Origin: Streptomyces sp. DSM 110735
GTDB taxonomy: Bacteria > Actinomycetota > Actinomycetes > Streptomycetales > Streptomycetaceae
Assembly (NCBI RefSeq): GCF_016482685.1
Contig: NZ_JACYHF010000026.1
Span: forward strand, 1 to 64,000
Reading direction: 5' to 3'
Length of the DNA: 64,000 nt
Shown: in pieces, positions 1-8,557 of the stretch
Layout of the letters: each line of letters opens with the position of its first letter
How positions within the stretch are numbered: position 1 is the first letter of the stretch
Notes under the pieces: model-generated
Databases searched by the model: none
What the model saw: only the letters and a program-made list of their open reading frames with translations
Told to the model about the DNA's origin: nothing
Position numbers and translations under genes: made by a program

Positions 1-247
1 CGGCTCCACCCAGCCGCACCAGCCACCCCGCCAAAGATGCGCACGCGGTCCCACCAAGGTGCGACACCCACCCCGCCCGAGGGCACCCGCCGTCCCGCCG
101 AACCATCCCGCCAGCAGCGCACGCACGATTCCGCCGAGCCCCACGACCCACCCCACTGAAGGTGCGCACACGGCTCCACCCAGCCGCACCAGCCACCCCG
201 CCAAAGATGCGCACGCGGTCCCACCAAGGTGCGACACCCACCCCGCC
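1..247. repeat. 77-bp direct repeat, two exact copies
   Basis: Positions 1-77 and 171-247 are identical, a 170-bp period. The first copy begins at the window edge, so the array may extend to the left. The intervening DNA is C-rich and shares shorter pieces such as AAGGTGCG. The open frames across it are proline/histidine/alanine-rich and look like by-products of composition, so I do not call a gene here. The rest of the stretch to 372 is the upstream region of the purine nucleoside phosphorylase gene. Confidence 0.85.
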
Positions 248-336
248 AACAGACACCCCCGCCCTTTCGCAAAGGGTTTGCCCGCTGTTTGCCGGAATCT
301 TCCTGACAACGATCGCATTCCCGTGGGCTACGTCAT

Positions 337-348
337 CTACGCGCGTAG
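337..348. promoter_or_regulatory. Palindromic operator candidate, nucleoside regulon site 1
   Basis: A perfect 12-bp palindrome, CTACGCGCGTAG, ends 24 bases before the GTG start of the purine nucleoside phosphorylase gene. The same word or a one- or two-mismatch variant occurs upstream of deoC, of the ABC ATPase gene and of the BMP lipoprotein gene. The common core on one strand is TCTACGCG. The position fits a repressor site overlapping the promoter or transcript start. The binding protein is not identifiable in this window. Confidence 0.7.
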
Positions 349-372
349 GCGAAGACCGGCTACCCTCGTGCC

Positions 373-1185
373 GTGAACGCATCTCTCCTTCCGGACGACC
401 CCCACGCCGCCGCCGACGCCGCCGCCGCGCGGCTGCGCGAACTCACGGGCGCCGAGACCCACGACGTCGCCCTCGTGATGGGCTCCGGGTGGGCCCCGGC
501 CGTGGACGCCCTGGGCGCTCCCGACGCCGAGTTCGCGGTGACCGAGCTGCCCGGCTTCCCGCCGCCCGCCGTCGAGGGCCACGGCGGCAAGATCCGCTCG
601 TACACCTTCGGTGCCAAGCGCGCGCTGGTGTTCCTGGGCCGTACGCACTACTACGAGGGCCGTGGCGTCGCCGCCGTCGCGCACGGCGTGCGCACCGCCG
701 TCGCCGCGGGCTGCAAGACCATCGTGCTGACCAACGGCTGCGGCGGTCTGCGCGAGGGCATGCGCCCCGGGCAGCCGGTGCTGATCAGCGACCACCTGAA
801 CCTGACGGCCACCTCCCCGATCGTCGGCGCCAACTTCGTCGACCTCACGGACCTGTACTCGCCGCGCCTGCGCGCCCTGTGCAAGGAGATCGACCCCTCC
901 CTGGAGGAGGGCGTCTACGCGCAGTTCCCCGGACCGCACTACGAGACCCCGGCCGAAATCCGCATGGCTCGTACCATCGGCGCCGACCTGGTCGGCATGT
1001 CCACGGTGCTCGAAGCCATCGCCGCACGCGAGGCGGGCGCCGAGGTGCTCGGCATCTCCCTGGTCACCAACCTCGCCGCGGGCATGACCGGCGAGCCGCT
1101 GAACCACGAGGAGGTCCTGCAGGCGGGCCGCGACTCGGCGGCGCACATGGGCGAGCTGCTGGGACAGGTGCTGAACCGGCTGTAG
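373..1185 (+). CDS. Purine nucleoside phosphorylase
   Basis: Cleaves purine (deoxy)nucleosides with phosphate to base and (deoxy)ribose-1-phosphate, in the cytoplasm. The 270-residue product matches the trimeric PNP/MTAP family: a GSGW phosphate-loop motif near residue 38, GGKI, NGCGG, then GPHYETPAE and VGMSTV. The purine-contacting Asn lies in SLVTN and is followed by NHEEV as in class II enzymes. A GTG start is chosen because it follows the operator closely and gives full family length. It is followed after 42 bases by the sugar-phosphate mutase, its metabolic partner. The upstream palindrome suggests co-regulation with deoC and nucleoside uptake. Confidence 0.95.
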   Translation: MNASLLPDDPHAAADAAAARLRELTGAETHDVALVMGSGWAPAVDALGAPDAEFAVTELPGFPPPAVEGHGGKIRSYTFGAKRALVFLGRTHYYEGRGVAAVAHGVRTAVAAGCKTIVLTNGCGGLREGMRPGQPVLISDHLNLTATSPIVGANFVDLTDLYSPRLRALCKEIDPSLEEGVYAQFPGPHYETPAEIRMARTIGADLVGMSTVLEAIAAREAGAEVLGISLVTNLAAGMTGEPLNHEEVLQAGRDSAAHMGELLGQVLNRL

Positions 1186-1227
1186 TACCGGCGGCAGCGG
1201 ACAGATCGAGAGAGAGGTTCACCCGAG

Positions 1228-2892
1228 GTGCAGGACGTGCAGGACGACGTGCAGGACGAACTCATCGCGCGGGCCCAGGCGTGGCTGGCCGAGGACCCCG
1301 ACCCCGAGACCCGCGCGGAGCTGAGCGCGCTGCTCGACGCCGGGGACACCGCCGAGCTGGCCGCCCGCTTCGGCGGCACGCTCCAGTTCGGCACCGCCGG
1401 GCTGCGCGGCGAGCTGGGCGCGGGCCCGATGCGGATGAACCGCGCGGTCGTGATCCGCGCCGCCGCCGGTCTCGCCGCGTACCTGAAGGCGCAGGGGCAG
1501 ACGGACGGTCTGGTCGTCATCGGCTACGACGCCCGGCACAAGTCGGCGGACTTCGCGCGGGACACCGCCGCCGTGATCACCGGCGCCGGGCTGCGCGCGG
1601 CCGTACTGCCCCGTCCGCTGCCCACGCCCGTCCTCGCCTACGCCATACGGCACCTCGGCGCGGTCGCGGGCGTGGAGGTCACCGCGAGCCACAACCCGCC
1701 CCGGGACAACGGCTACAAGGTGTACCTCGGCGACGGCTCCCAGATCGTCCCGCCCGCCGACGCGGAGATCGCGGCGGAGATCGACGCGGTCGCGGCGCTC
1801 GCCGACGTACCGCGCCCGGAGTCCGGCTGGGAGATCCTCGGCGACGAGGTGCTGGACGCGTATCTCGCCCGTACGGACGCGGTGCTCGCGAAGGGCTCGG
1901 CGCGCACCGCCCGTACCGTCTACACGGCGATGCACGGCGTCGGCAAGGACGTGCTGCTCGCGGCGTTCGCGCGGGCGGGCTTCCCGGAGCCGGTGCTGGT
2001 GGCCGAACAGGCCGAGCCCGACCCGGACTTCCCGACCGTCGCCTTCCCCAACCCGGAGGAGCCCGGCGCGATGGACCTCGCCTTCGCGGCGGCCCGCGCG
2101 ACCGACCCCGACCTGGTGATCGCCAACGACCCCGACGCCGACCGGTGCGCGGTGGCGGTGCGCGACGGCGACGGCGACGGCGACGGCTGGCGGATGCTGC
2201 GCGGTGACGAGGTGGGCGCGCTGCTCGCCGAGCACCTGGTGCGCCGGGGCGCGCGGGGCGTGTTCGCGGAGTCCATCGTCTCGTCCTCGCTGCTCGGCCG
2301 GATCGCGGAGCGGGCGGGTGTCCCCTACGAGGAGACCCTGACGGGCTTCAAGTGGATCGCCCGCGTGGAGGGTCTGCGCTTCGGGTACGAGGAGGCGCTC
2401 GGCTACTGCGTCGACCCCGAGGGCGTGCGCGACAAGGACGGCATCACGGCGGCGCTGCTGATCACCGAGCTGGCGTCGGAGCTGAAGGAGCAGGGGCGGA
2501 CCCTGACCGACCTGCTGGACGACATCGCGGTGACGTACGGTCTGCACGCCACCGACCAGCTCTCGGTCCGTGTGGAGGACCTCTCCCTCATCGCGGACGC
2601 GATGCGCCGCCTGCGCGAGCAGCCGCCGACGCGGCTCGCGGGTCTGGCGGTCACCTCGGCGGAGGACCTCACCCGGGGCACGGCGACCCTCCCGCCCACC
2701 GACGGACTGCGCTACGCGCTGGACGGCGCCCGCGTCATCGTCCGCCCCAGCGGCACCGAGCCCAAGCTCAAGTGCTACCTGGAGGTCGTCCTCCCGGTAG
2801 CCGCCCACGCCGATCTGCCGTCGGCCCGGGCGAAGGCGACGGAGCTGCTGACGGCGATCAAGCGGGACCTGTCGGAGGCGGCGGGGATCTGA
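1228..2892 (+). CDS. Phosphopentomutase-type alpha-D-phosphohexomutase
   Basis: Interconverts sugar 1- and 5/6-phosphates. Next to purine nucleoside phosphorylase, the likely substrate is (deoxy)ribose-1-phosphate. The 554-residue protein has the four-domain hexomutase signature: catalytic Ser154 in TASHNPP, the metal-binding loop NDPDADR, the sugar loop GFKWI and the C-terminal phosphate loop RPSGTEPK. The length and FGTAGLRG near residue 55 are typical of the PGM2/phosphopentomutase branch rather than classical ManB. GTG start preceded by GAGAGG. Often annotated phosphomannomutase; the pentomutase assignment rests on context. Confidence 0.85.
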   Translation: MQDVQDDVQDELIARAQAWLAEDPDPETRAELSALLDAGDTAELAARFGGTLQFGTAGLRGELGAGPMRMNRAVVIRAAAGLAAYLKAQGQTDGLVVIGYDARHKSADFARDTAAVITGAGLRAAVLPRPLPTPVLAYAIRHLGAVAGVEVTASHNPPRDNGYKVYLGDGSQIVPPADAEIAAEIDAVAALADVPRPESGWEILGDEVLDAYLARTDAVLAKGSARTARTVYTAMHGVGKDVLLAAFARAGFPEPVLVAEQAEPDPDFPTVAFPNPEEPGAMDLAFAAARATDPDLVIANDPDADRCAVAVRDGDGDGDGWRMLRGDEVGALLAEHLVRRGARGVFAESIVSSSLLGRIAERAGVPYEETLTGFKWIARVEGLRFGYEEALGYCVDPEGVRDKDGITAALLITELASELKEQGRTLTDLLDDIAVTYGLHATDQLSVRVEDLSLIADAMRRLREQPPTRLAGLAVTSAEDLTRGTATLPPTDGLRYALDGARVIVRPSGTEPKLKCYLEVVLPVAAHADLPSARAKATELLTAIKRDLSEAAGI

Positions 2893-2900
2893 TCCCGTCC

Positions 2901-2965
2901 GTACGACATCCCGGTACGACATCTCCGTACGACATCCCGGTACGACATCTCCGTACGACATCGAG
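2901..2965. repeat. 13-bp tandem repeat, five copies
   Basis: GTACGACATC plus three variable bases (CCG or TCC alternating, then GAG) is repeated five times head to tail, so there is also a 26-bp higher-order period. It sits just after the mutase stop codon and before the TagC-like gene. A different GTACG-containing tandem array lies at 16431-16522. No function is evident. Confidence 0.9.
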
Positions 2966-3051
2966 GGCCCGTCTCCGTGGGGAGGCGGGCTCTCGTCAAC
3001 TGCCGGGAACCTTCGCCGGGTTGTGTCAGCCCCGCCCGCTACAGTCCCGGC

Positions 3052-4191
3052 ATGACCATGAACATGACCCGCCGTAACCTCATGCGCGGCGGCACCGGGC
3101 TGGCCGTGGGTGCCGCCGCCGCGCTCACGCTGCCCGCTCAGGACGCGTCCGCCGAGCCCGTCGCGAACCCCGCGAGCGTTCCGGGCGGGACGGCGCTGAT
3201 CGACGTCGCCGCCGGGTCGACGCGCTGGCTCGCGGGCGTCGGCAACCAGGACAGCTCCACCACGCTCCAGGGCATCGCCTTCGACTCGGTCAACGGCCAC
3301 CTGTACACGCTGCAGATCGCGGGCGCGAGCCAGGTCGCCTACCTCCGCTCGGGCAGCCAGGCGGCCATCACCCCCTCGATCGGCGGCGACGACCACGCGG
3401 AGTCGGGCGACCTCTGTCTGACCCGCCACGACCTGTCCACGGGCGCGGTCACCGGCTACATGTACCTGCTGGGCTTCGGCCACGGTGTCTCGCTCGGTGT
3501 TGAACCGGCGAAGAGCGGCTCCCCGGCGTACATCTGGACCGAGGCGGGGGCGGGACAGAGCGGCTACGGGCAGGAGTTCGTCCGCTTCCCCTTCGCCGGC
3601 CAGACGGTGCTGTGGACCAGCCACCCCGCCGTGCAGCGCTTCGGCTCACCGGACCCGGCGGCCACCTCCATGACCCCCTCGGTGGACGTGGACCACGACA
3701 TCCTGCTGATCCGCTACGCGCTGGGCTCGGCGCACTGGTTCGCGGCGTACGACCTCTCCGCGGCCATCGCCACCGCGAACACCGCCACGCTGCCCGCCCC
3801 GCTGGCCCGCATCCAGCAGCCGCCGCTGTACAAGTACACCGCCGACGGCACGCCGGACACGAGCAAGGCGGCGACCTTCCAGGGCTTCACCTCGTACGGC
3901 CAGTACGTCTACATGCTCGACGGCGACCCGCGCACCGGCACGGCGTCCGGCACCCTGACCGGTACGGACAAGTGGGCGATCCACACCACGTCCTTCGACC
4001 TCAACGGCACCCAGAACGACCCCGCCACCGGCTACATCGCCAGCACCCACTCCGAGGCCGACGCCGCCGCCGACCCCCGCGAACCGGAGGGCATGGCCGT
4101 CTACACCGGCTCCGGCTCCCCCCGCCTGAGCTTCGGCATCACGAACAACGCGGGGAGCAACCGGCAGTTCGACCTGTACTACAAGGTCTGA
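3052..4191 (+). CDS. Secreted TagC-like beta-propeller protein with Tat signal
   Basis: Predicted exported protein of 379 residues. The N-terminus carries a twin-arginine signal (TRRNLMRGG, a hydrophobic stretch, then an AxA-type site near DASAEP). The mature part is one repetitive domain with LQGIAFD, LYTLQ, DLCLTRHDL and GHGVSLGVE, which I recognise as the P68 receptor-binding/TagC-like propeller found in Streptomyces proteins labelled teichoic acid biosynthesis protein C or phage baseplate protein. Two ATGs three codons apart (3052, 3058) could start it. Function is unproven, and the old teichoic-acid label is probably misleading. Confidence 0.75.
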   Translation: MTMNMTRRNLMRGGTGLAVGAAAALTLPAQDASAEPVANPASVPGGTALIDVAAGSTRWLAGVGNQDSSTTLQGIAFDSVNGHLYTLQIAGASQVAYLRSGSQAAITPSIGGDDHAESGDLCLTRHDLSTGAVTGYMYLLGFGHGVSLGVEPAKSGSPAYIWTEAGAGQSGYGQEFVRFPFAGQTVLWTSHPAVQRFGSPDPAATSMTPSVDVDHDILLIRYALGSAHWFAAYDLSAAIATANTATLPAPLARIQQPPLYKYTADGTPDTSKAATFQGFTSYGQYVYMLDGDPRTGTASGTLTGTDKWAIHTTSFDLNGTQNDPATGYIASTHSEADAAADPREPEGMAVYTGSGSPRLSFGITNNAGSNRQFDLYYKV

Positions 4192-4340
4192 GGACAGTCC
4201 GCGCGGGCGTCTACGTGTCCATCCGGGGGTGACTGGAGTACGACGAGGTCACCGGTGAGGGCGTCCGCGCGGAACCGGCCGGGGGATCGGCGATGCGGAC
4301 GAATCGGTGATGCGGACGCCCTCGACCGGTGCCGGGGGTG

Positions 4341-5012
4341 TCAGCCCGTCGCCAGCAGGACCGCGAGTGCGAGCGCGCCCGCCAGCGCGGGGGCCAGGAT
4401 CTCGTACGCCCAGCGGACCGTGACCTCGCCCTTGGCGACGTCCGCGTGTCCCTCGTGCAGCTCGCGGAGGTCGTCCATGATCTTGTCGGTCGCGGCGCGG
4501 GTCGGCTCGTCCGAGTCGCCGGCGCGCGGGGCGGTGAAGACGGAGGGGAGGCGGCCGGAGCGGGGAGAGGTGACACCGGCGGCTTCCATCTGCAGCCGGG
4601 CCTGCTGGCGGTTGGCGCGCTTGCGGGCGCGCAGGGAGACCGGGATGGCCCAGAGCTGGTACTTGGTGCCGTCGTTGGTGAAGACCTCGTTGGAGTAGCC
4701 GGAGCGCAGCCCCGAGATCTGCCCCCAGGGCAGGGTGATCACGCGGAAGGGGTTGCGGACCCGCAGCCGCTGCTCGTTCACGAAGACGGCGGGACGCAGC
4801 GTGAAGGCGATCACGAACGGCAGCACCAGGAACATCCCCGCGAGCGCGAGCCAGGGGGTGCGCCCGTCGCCGTGGACCAGCGCGTCGATGCCCAGCCAGC
4901 CGGTGATCGCGCACAGCAGGAGCCCGCCGCCGATGCCCATCGTCGAACGGTGCGCCCAGTCCTTGTGGGCGGGCGCCGGGGGCGCGGTCGGCTGCTGCTG
5001 CGGGCTCGTCAT
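4341..5012 (-). CDS. PH-domain membrane protein
   Basis: A 223-residue membrane protein read from MTSPQQQP. It has a Pro-rich N-terminus, a two-helix hydrophobic hairpin (GGGLLLCAITGW and LALAGMFLVLPFVIAF), then a bacterial PH-like segment (VNEQRLRVRNPFRVITLPWGQI, a strand-rich pattern) with WAIPVSLRARKRAN, and a C-terminal hydrophobic helix ending in LLATG. The fold resembles the small PH/YdbS-type modules of actinobacteria. It converges with the TagC-like gene and is divergent from deoC. No enzymatic role can be assigned. Confidence 0.75.
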   Translation of the reverse strand: MTSPQQQPTAPPAPAHKDWAHRSTMGIGGGLLLCAITGWLGIDALVHGDGRTPWLALAGMFLVLPFVIAFTLRPAVFVNEQRLRVRNPFRVITLPWGQISGLRSGYSNEVFTNDGTKYQLWAIPVSLRARKRANRQQARLQMEAAGVTSPRSGRLPSVFTAPRAGDSDEPTRAATDKIMDDLRELHEGHADVAKGEVTVRWAYEILAPALAGALALAVLLATG

Positions 5013-5123
5013 GGCCCCGATTGTGCACGACATGTCCGCCTCGCCCGCGACCGGCGGCGAAACCGGCGCCCAACCGTGATCTGCACCGGTCCCTTTACGT
5101 CCCGCTCCGGGGGTATACAGCCG

Positions 5124-5135
5124 CTACGCGCGTAG
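5124..5135. promoter_or_regulatory. Palindromic operator candidate, nucleoside regulon site 2
   Basis: Exact CTACGCGCGTAG, ending 13 bases before the GTG start of deoC. A TATACA element at 5114-5119 lies just upstream and could be a -10 box, in which case the palindrome would cover the transcription start. This is the same word as at 337-348. Confidence 0.7.
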
Positions 5136-5148
5136 ATATGCTCGTCTG

Positions 5149-6114
5149 GTGACCATGCCCAGCACATCCTCCCCCGCGACAGCTTTCGCCGACGTCACCG
5201 CGTCCGACAGCACGCTGCGCCGCTTCCTCCACGGGCTGCCCGGCGTCGACGCGGTCGGCCTGGAGGCGCGCGCCGCCGCCCTCGGCACCCGATCCATCAA
5301 GACCACCGCGAAGGCGTACGCCATCGACCTCGCCATCTCGATGGTCGACCTGACGACGCTGGAAGGCGCGGACACGCCCGGCAAGATCCGGGCGCTCGGC
5401 GCCAAGGCGGTCCATCCGGACCCGACGGACCGGACGACCCCGACGACCGCCGCCGTCTGCGTCTATCCCGACATGGTGGCCGTCGCCAAGGAGACCGTCG
5501 CCGGTTCCGGCGTCAAGGTCGCCTCGGTCGCCACCGCCTTCCCGGCCGGCCGCGCCGCGCTCGCCGTGAAGCTGGCCGACGTGCGCGACGCCGTCGCCGC
5601 GGGCGCCGACGAGATCGACATGGTCATCGACCGGGGCGCGTTCCTCGCGGGCGACTACCTCAAGGTGTACGACGAGATCACCGCCGTGAAGGAAGCCTGC
5701 GGGACCAGCGCCCGGCTGAAGGTCATCTTCGAGACCGGCGAGCTGTCCACGTACGACAACATCCGCCGCGCGAGCTGGCTCGGCATGATGGCGGGCGCGG
5801 ACTTCATCAAGACCTCGACCGGCAAGGTCGCGGTCAACGCCACCCCCGCCAACACCCTGCTGATGCTGGAGGCGGTGCGCGACTTCCGCGCCCAGACCGG
5901 CGTCCAGGTCGGCGTGAAGCCCGCGGGCGGCATCCGCACCACCAAGGACGCGATCAAGTTCCTGGTCCTGGTCAACGAGACCGCGGGCGAGGACTGGCTG
6001 GACAACCACTGGTTCCGCTTCGGCGCCTCCTCGCTGCTGAACGACCTGCTGATGCAGCGTCAGAAGCTGGCCACCGGCCGCTACTCCGGCCCCGACTACG
6101 TGACGGTGGACTGA
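5149..6114 (+). CDS. deoC: Deoxyribose-phosphate aldolase
   Basis: Splits 2-deoxyribose-5-phosphate into glyceraldehyde-3-phosphate and acetaldehyde. The 321-residue TIM-barrel protein has the Schiff-base lysine K221 in FIKTSTGK and the second conserved lysine K257 in GVKPAGGI, with CVYPDMV and EIDMVID strands upstream. It is about 60-70 residues longer than the short E. coli-type enzymes because of an N-terminal extension typical of actinobacterial DeoC. GTG start. The aldehyde dehydrogenase gene starts 5 bases after its stop, so the two are co-transcribed. The operator at 5124-5135 implies inducible expression. Confidence 0.95.
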   Translation: MTMPSTSSPATAFADVTASDSTLRRFLHGLPGVDAVGLEARAAALGTRSIKTTAKAYAIDLAISMVDLTTLEGADTPGKIRALGAKAVHPDPTDRTTPTTAAVCVYPDMVAVAKETVAGSGVKVASVATAFPAGRAALAVKLADVRDAVAAGADEIDMVIDRGAFLAGDYLKVYDEITAVKEACGTSARLKVIFETGELSTYDNIRRASWLGMMAGADFIKTSTGKVAVNATPANTLLMLEAVRDFRAQTGVQVGVKPAGGIRTTKDAIKFLVLVNETAGEDWLDNHWFRFGASSLLNDLLMQRQKLATGRYSGPDYVTVD

Positions 6115-6119
6115 TCACC

Positions 6120-7556
6120 ATGGCATCCGCATTCGAGTACGCACCGGCGCCCGAGTCCCGCTCGGTCGTCGACATCGCCCCCTCCTACGGCCTGTTCATC
6201 GACGGTGAGTTCACCGAGGCGGCCGAGGGCAAGGTCTTCAAGACCGTCTCCCCGTCCACCGAGGAGGTCCTCTCCGAGGTCGCGCAGGCCGGCGAGGCGG
6301 ACGTGGACCGCGCGGTCAGGGCTGCCCGCAAGGCGTTCGCCAAGTGGTCGGCGCTCCCCGGATCCGAGCGCGCCAAGTACCTGTTCCGCATCGCCCGGAT
6401 CGTGCAGGAGCGCAGCCGCGAGCTGGCCGTCCTGGAGACGCTGGACAACGGCAAGCCGATCAAGGAGACCCGCGACGCGGACCTCCCGCTGGTCGCCGCG
6501 CACTTCTTCTACTACGCGGGCTGGGCGGACAAGCTGGAGCACGCGGGCTTCGGCGCTTCACCGCGCCCCCTCGGCGTGGCCGGTCAGATCATCCCCTGGA
6601 ACTTCCCGCTCCTGATGCTGGCGTGGAAGATCGCCCCCGCGCTCGCCGCGGGCAACACGGTCGTCCTCAAGCCCGCCGAGACCACTCCGCTGTCCGCCCT
6701 GTTCTTCGCGGACATCTGCCGCCAGGCGGGGCTGCCCAAGGGTGTCGTCAACATCCTTCCCGGGTACGGCGACGCGGGCGCCGCGCTGGTCGCGCACCCC
6801 GACGTGAACAAGGTCGCCTTCACCGGCTCCACGGCCGTCGGCAAGCAGATCGCGCGCACGGTCGCGGGCACCGACAAGAAGCTCACCCTGGAGCTGGGCG
6901 GCAAGGGCGCCAACATCGTCTTCGACGACGCCCCCATCGACCAGGCTGTCGAGGGCATCGTCACCGGCATCTTCTTCAACCAGGGTCAGGTCTGCTGCGC
7001 GGGCTCGCGGCTGCTGGTCCAGGAGTCGATCCAGGACGAGCTGCTCGACGCCCTCAAGCGCCGCCTGTCCACGCTGCGCCTCGGTGACCCGCTGGACAAG
7101 AACACCGACATCGGCGCGATCAACTCCGCCGAGCAGTTGGCCCGGATCACCGCGCTGGCGGAGAAGGGCGAGGCGGAGGGCGCCGAGCGCTGGTCCCCTG
7201 CCTGCGAACTCCCCTCCTCCGGCTACTGGTTCGCCCCGACGCTCTTCACGAACGTCACCCAGGCGCACACCATCGCCCGCGACGAGATCTTCGGTCCCGT
7301 CCTGTCGGTGCTCACCTTCCGCACGCCGGACGAGGCGGTCGCCAAGGCGAACAACACGCAGTACGGGCTGTCGGCGGGCATCTGGACCGAGAAGGGCTCC
7401 CGCATCCTGGCCGTGGCCAACAAGCTGCGCGCCGGGGTCGTCTGGTCCAACACGTTCAACAAGTTCGACCCGACCTCGCCGTTCGGCGGTTACAAGGAGT
7501 CGGGCTTCGGCCGCGAGGGCGGCCGCCACGGCCTGGAGGCGTACCTCGATGTCTGA
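6120..7556 (+). CDS. NAD(P)-dependent aldehyde dehydrogenase
   Basis: A complete 478-residue aldehyde dehydrogenase. It shows the PWNFP cofactor motif, KPAETTP, FTGSTAVGK, the general base E258 in LELGGKGAN and the catalytic C292 in GQVCCAGSR. The distal motifs EIFGPVL and the F-G-G-Y-K-E-S-G segment near the C-terminus are also present. Directly behind deoC, its natural substrate is probably the acetaldehyde released by DeoC. Its last 8 bases overlap the next gene, so translation of the two is coupled. Confidence 0.9.
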   Translation: MASAFEYAPAPESRSVVDIAPSYGLFIDGEFTEAAEGKVFKTVSPSTEEVLSEVAQAGEADVDRAVRAARKAFAKWSALPGSERAKYLFRIARIVQERSRELAVLETLDNGKPIKETRDADLPLVAAHFFYYAGWADKLEHAGFGASPRPLGVAGQIIPWNFPLLMLAWKIAPALAAGNTVVLKPAETTPLSALFFADICRQAGLPKGVVNILPGYGDAGAALVAHPDVNKVAFTGSTAVGKQIARTVAGTDKKLTLELGGKGANIVFDDAPIDQAVEGIVTGIFFNQGQVCCAGSRLLVQESIQDELLDALKRRLSTLRLGDPLDKNTDIGAINSAEQLARITALAEKGEAEGAERWSPACELPSSGYWFAPTLFTNVTQAHTIARDEIFGPVLSVLTFRTPDEAVAKANNTQYGLSAGIWTEKGSRILAVANKLRAGVVWSNTFNKFDPTSPFGGYKESGFGREGGRHGLEAYLDV

Positions 7557-8454
7557 GAAGACGGAAAAGACCGAGCCGCGGCTGTCGGTCTTCAAGACCT
7601 ACAAGCTGTACGTCGGCGGGAAGTTCCCGCGTTCCGAGAGCGGCCGGGTGTACGAGGTGACCGACTCCAAGAACAACTGGCTCGCGAACGCACCGCAGTC
7701 GTCCCGCAAGGACGCCCGTGACGCGGTCGTCGCCGCGCGCAAGGCGTTCGGCGGCTGGTCCGGCGCGACCGCGTACAACCGCGGTCAGGTCCTCTACCGC
7801 GTCGCGGAGATGCTGGAGGGACGCAAGGACCAGTTCGTCCGCGAGGTCGCGGAGGCCGAGGGGCTGTCCAAGGCGAAGGCGGCGGCGGTCGTGGACGCGG
7901 CGATCGACCGCTGGGTCTGGTACGCGGGCTGGACCGACAAGATCGCCCAGGTGGTCGGCGGCGCCAACCCGGTCGCGGGCCCGTACTTCAACCTGTCCTC
8001 CCCCGAGCCGACCGGTGTCGTCGCCGTACTGGCTCCGCAGGACTCCTCGTTCCTCGGGCTGGTCTCGGTGATCGCCCCGGTGATCGCGACGGGCAACACG
8101 GCGGTCGTGATCGCGAGCGAGAAGTCCCCGCTCCCCGCCCTCTCCCTCGGTGAGGTGCTGGCCACCTCCGACGTGCCCGGCGGTGTCGTCAACATCCTGT
8201 CCGGCAGGACGGCGGAGATCGCCGCGCCCCTCGCCGCGCACCAAGACGTCAACGCCATCGACCTCGCGGGCGCCGACGCCGAGCTGGCGAAGGACCTGGA
8301 GATCGCGGCGGCGGACAACCTCAAGCGCGTCCTGCGTCCACAGCCTGTGGACTTCGCCGCGACCCCGGGTATCGACCGGATGACGGCGTTCCTGGAGACG
8401 AAGACGGTCTGGCACCCCACCGGGGCGCTGGGCGCGGCGGGTTCGTCGTACTGA
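7549..8454 (+). CDS. Truncated aldehyde dehydrogenase paralogue lacking the catalytic domain
   Basis: A 301-residue protein beginning MSEKTEKTEPRLSV inside the 3' end of the upstream dehydrogenase gene. Residues 1-240 follow the N-terminal NAD-binding half of aldehyde dehydrogenases (KLYVGGKFPRSES, then ATGNTAVVIASEKSPLPALS and GGVVNILSG). The catalytic Glu and Cys motifs are absent. After ANDxLKRVL-like sequence the protein ends in a short unique tail. There is no sign of a recent frameshift, and coding-type composition continues to the stop. It may be a structural or regulatory partner of the full-length enzyme; that is inference from the overlap. Confidence 0.8.
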   Translation: MSEKTEKTEPRLSVFKTYKLYVGGKFPRSESGRVYEVTDSKNNWLANAPQSSRKDARDAVVAARKAFGGWSGATAYNRGQVLYRVAEMLEGRKDQFVREVAEAEGLSKAKAAAVVDAAIDRWVWYAGWTDKIAQVVGGANPVAGPYFNLSSPEPTGVVAVLAPQDSSFLGLVSVIAPVIATGNTAVVIASEKSPLPALSLGEVLATSDVPGGVVNILSGRTAEIAAPLAAHQDVNAIDLAGADAELAKDLEIAAADNLKRVLRPQPVDFAATPGIDRMTAFLETKTVWHPTGALGAAGSSY

Positions 8455-8487
8455 CCCCCGCCCGACCTCCGTACGTTCCGTACGCGC

Positions 8488-8534
8488 GCGAGCCGCGTCG
8501 CCCCCGTCCACGAGGCGGGAGCGGCGCGGCTCGC
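8488..8534. terminator. Hairpin between convergent genes
   Basis: Arms GCGAGCCGCG (8488-8497) and CGCGGCTCGC (8525-8534) can pair perfectly. The hairpin lies between the end of the aldehyde dehydrogenase pair and the end of the convergent secreted-protein gene. It lacks a T-tract, as is common in Streptomyces. Confidence 0.5.
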
Positions 8535-8557
8535 CGCGTAGCGGGGTCGGGGTCCGG

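Noticed and set aside
59..376. Pro/His/Arg-rich open frames across the left-edge repeats
   Set aside because: They follow the C-rich repeat composition, lack ribosome sites and overlap the operator and the phosphorylase start.
2901..2965. Possible CRISPR array
   Set aside because: Units are 13 bases with no unique spacers, and no cas gene is present.
1219..3624. 801-codon minus-strand frame opposite the mutase
   Set aside because: Shadow of the GC-biased coding strand; low-complexity Arg/Val/Gly composition with no domain signature.
4258..4322. Terminator between the TagC-like and PH-domain genes
   Set aside because: The 11-base arms exist, but the loop is over 40 bases and there is no T-tract, so I did not list it as a feature.
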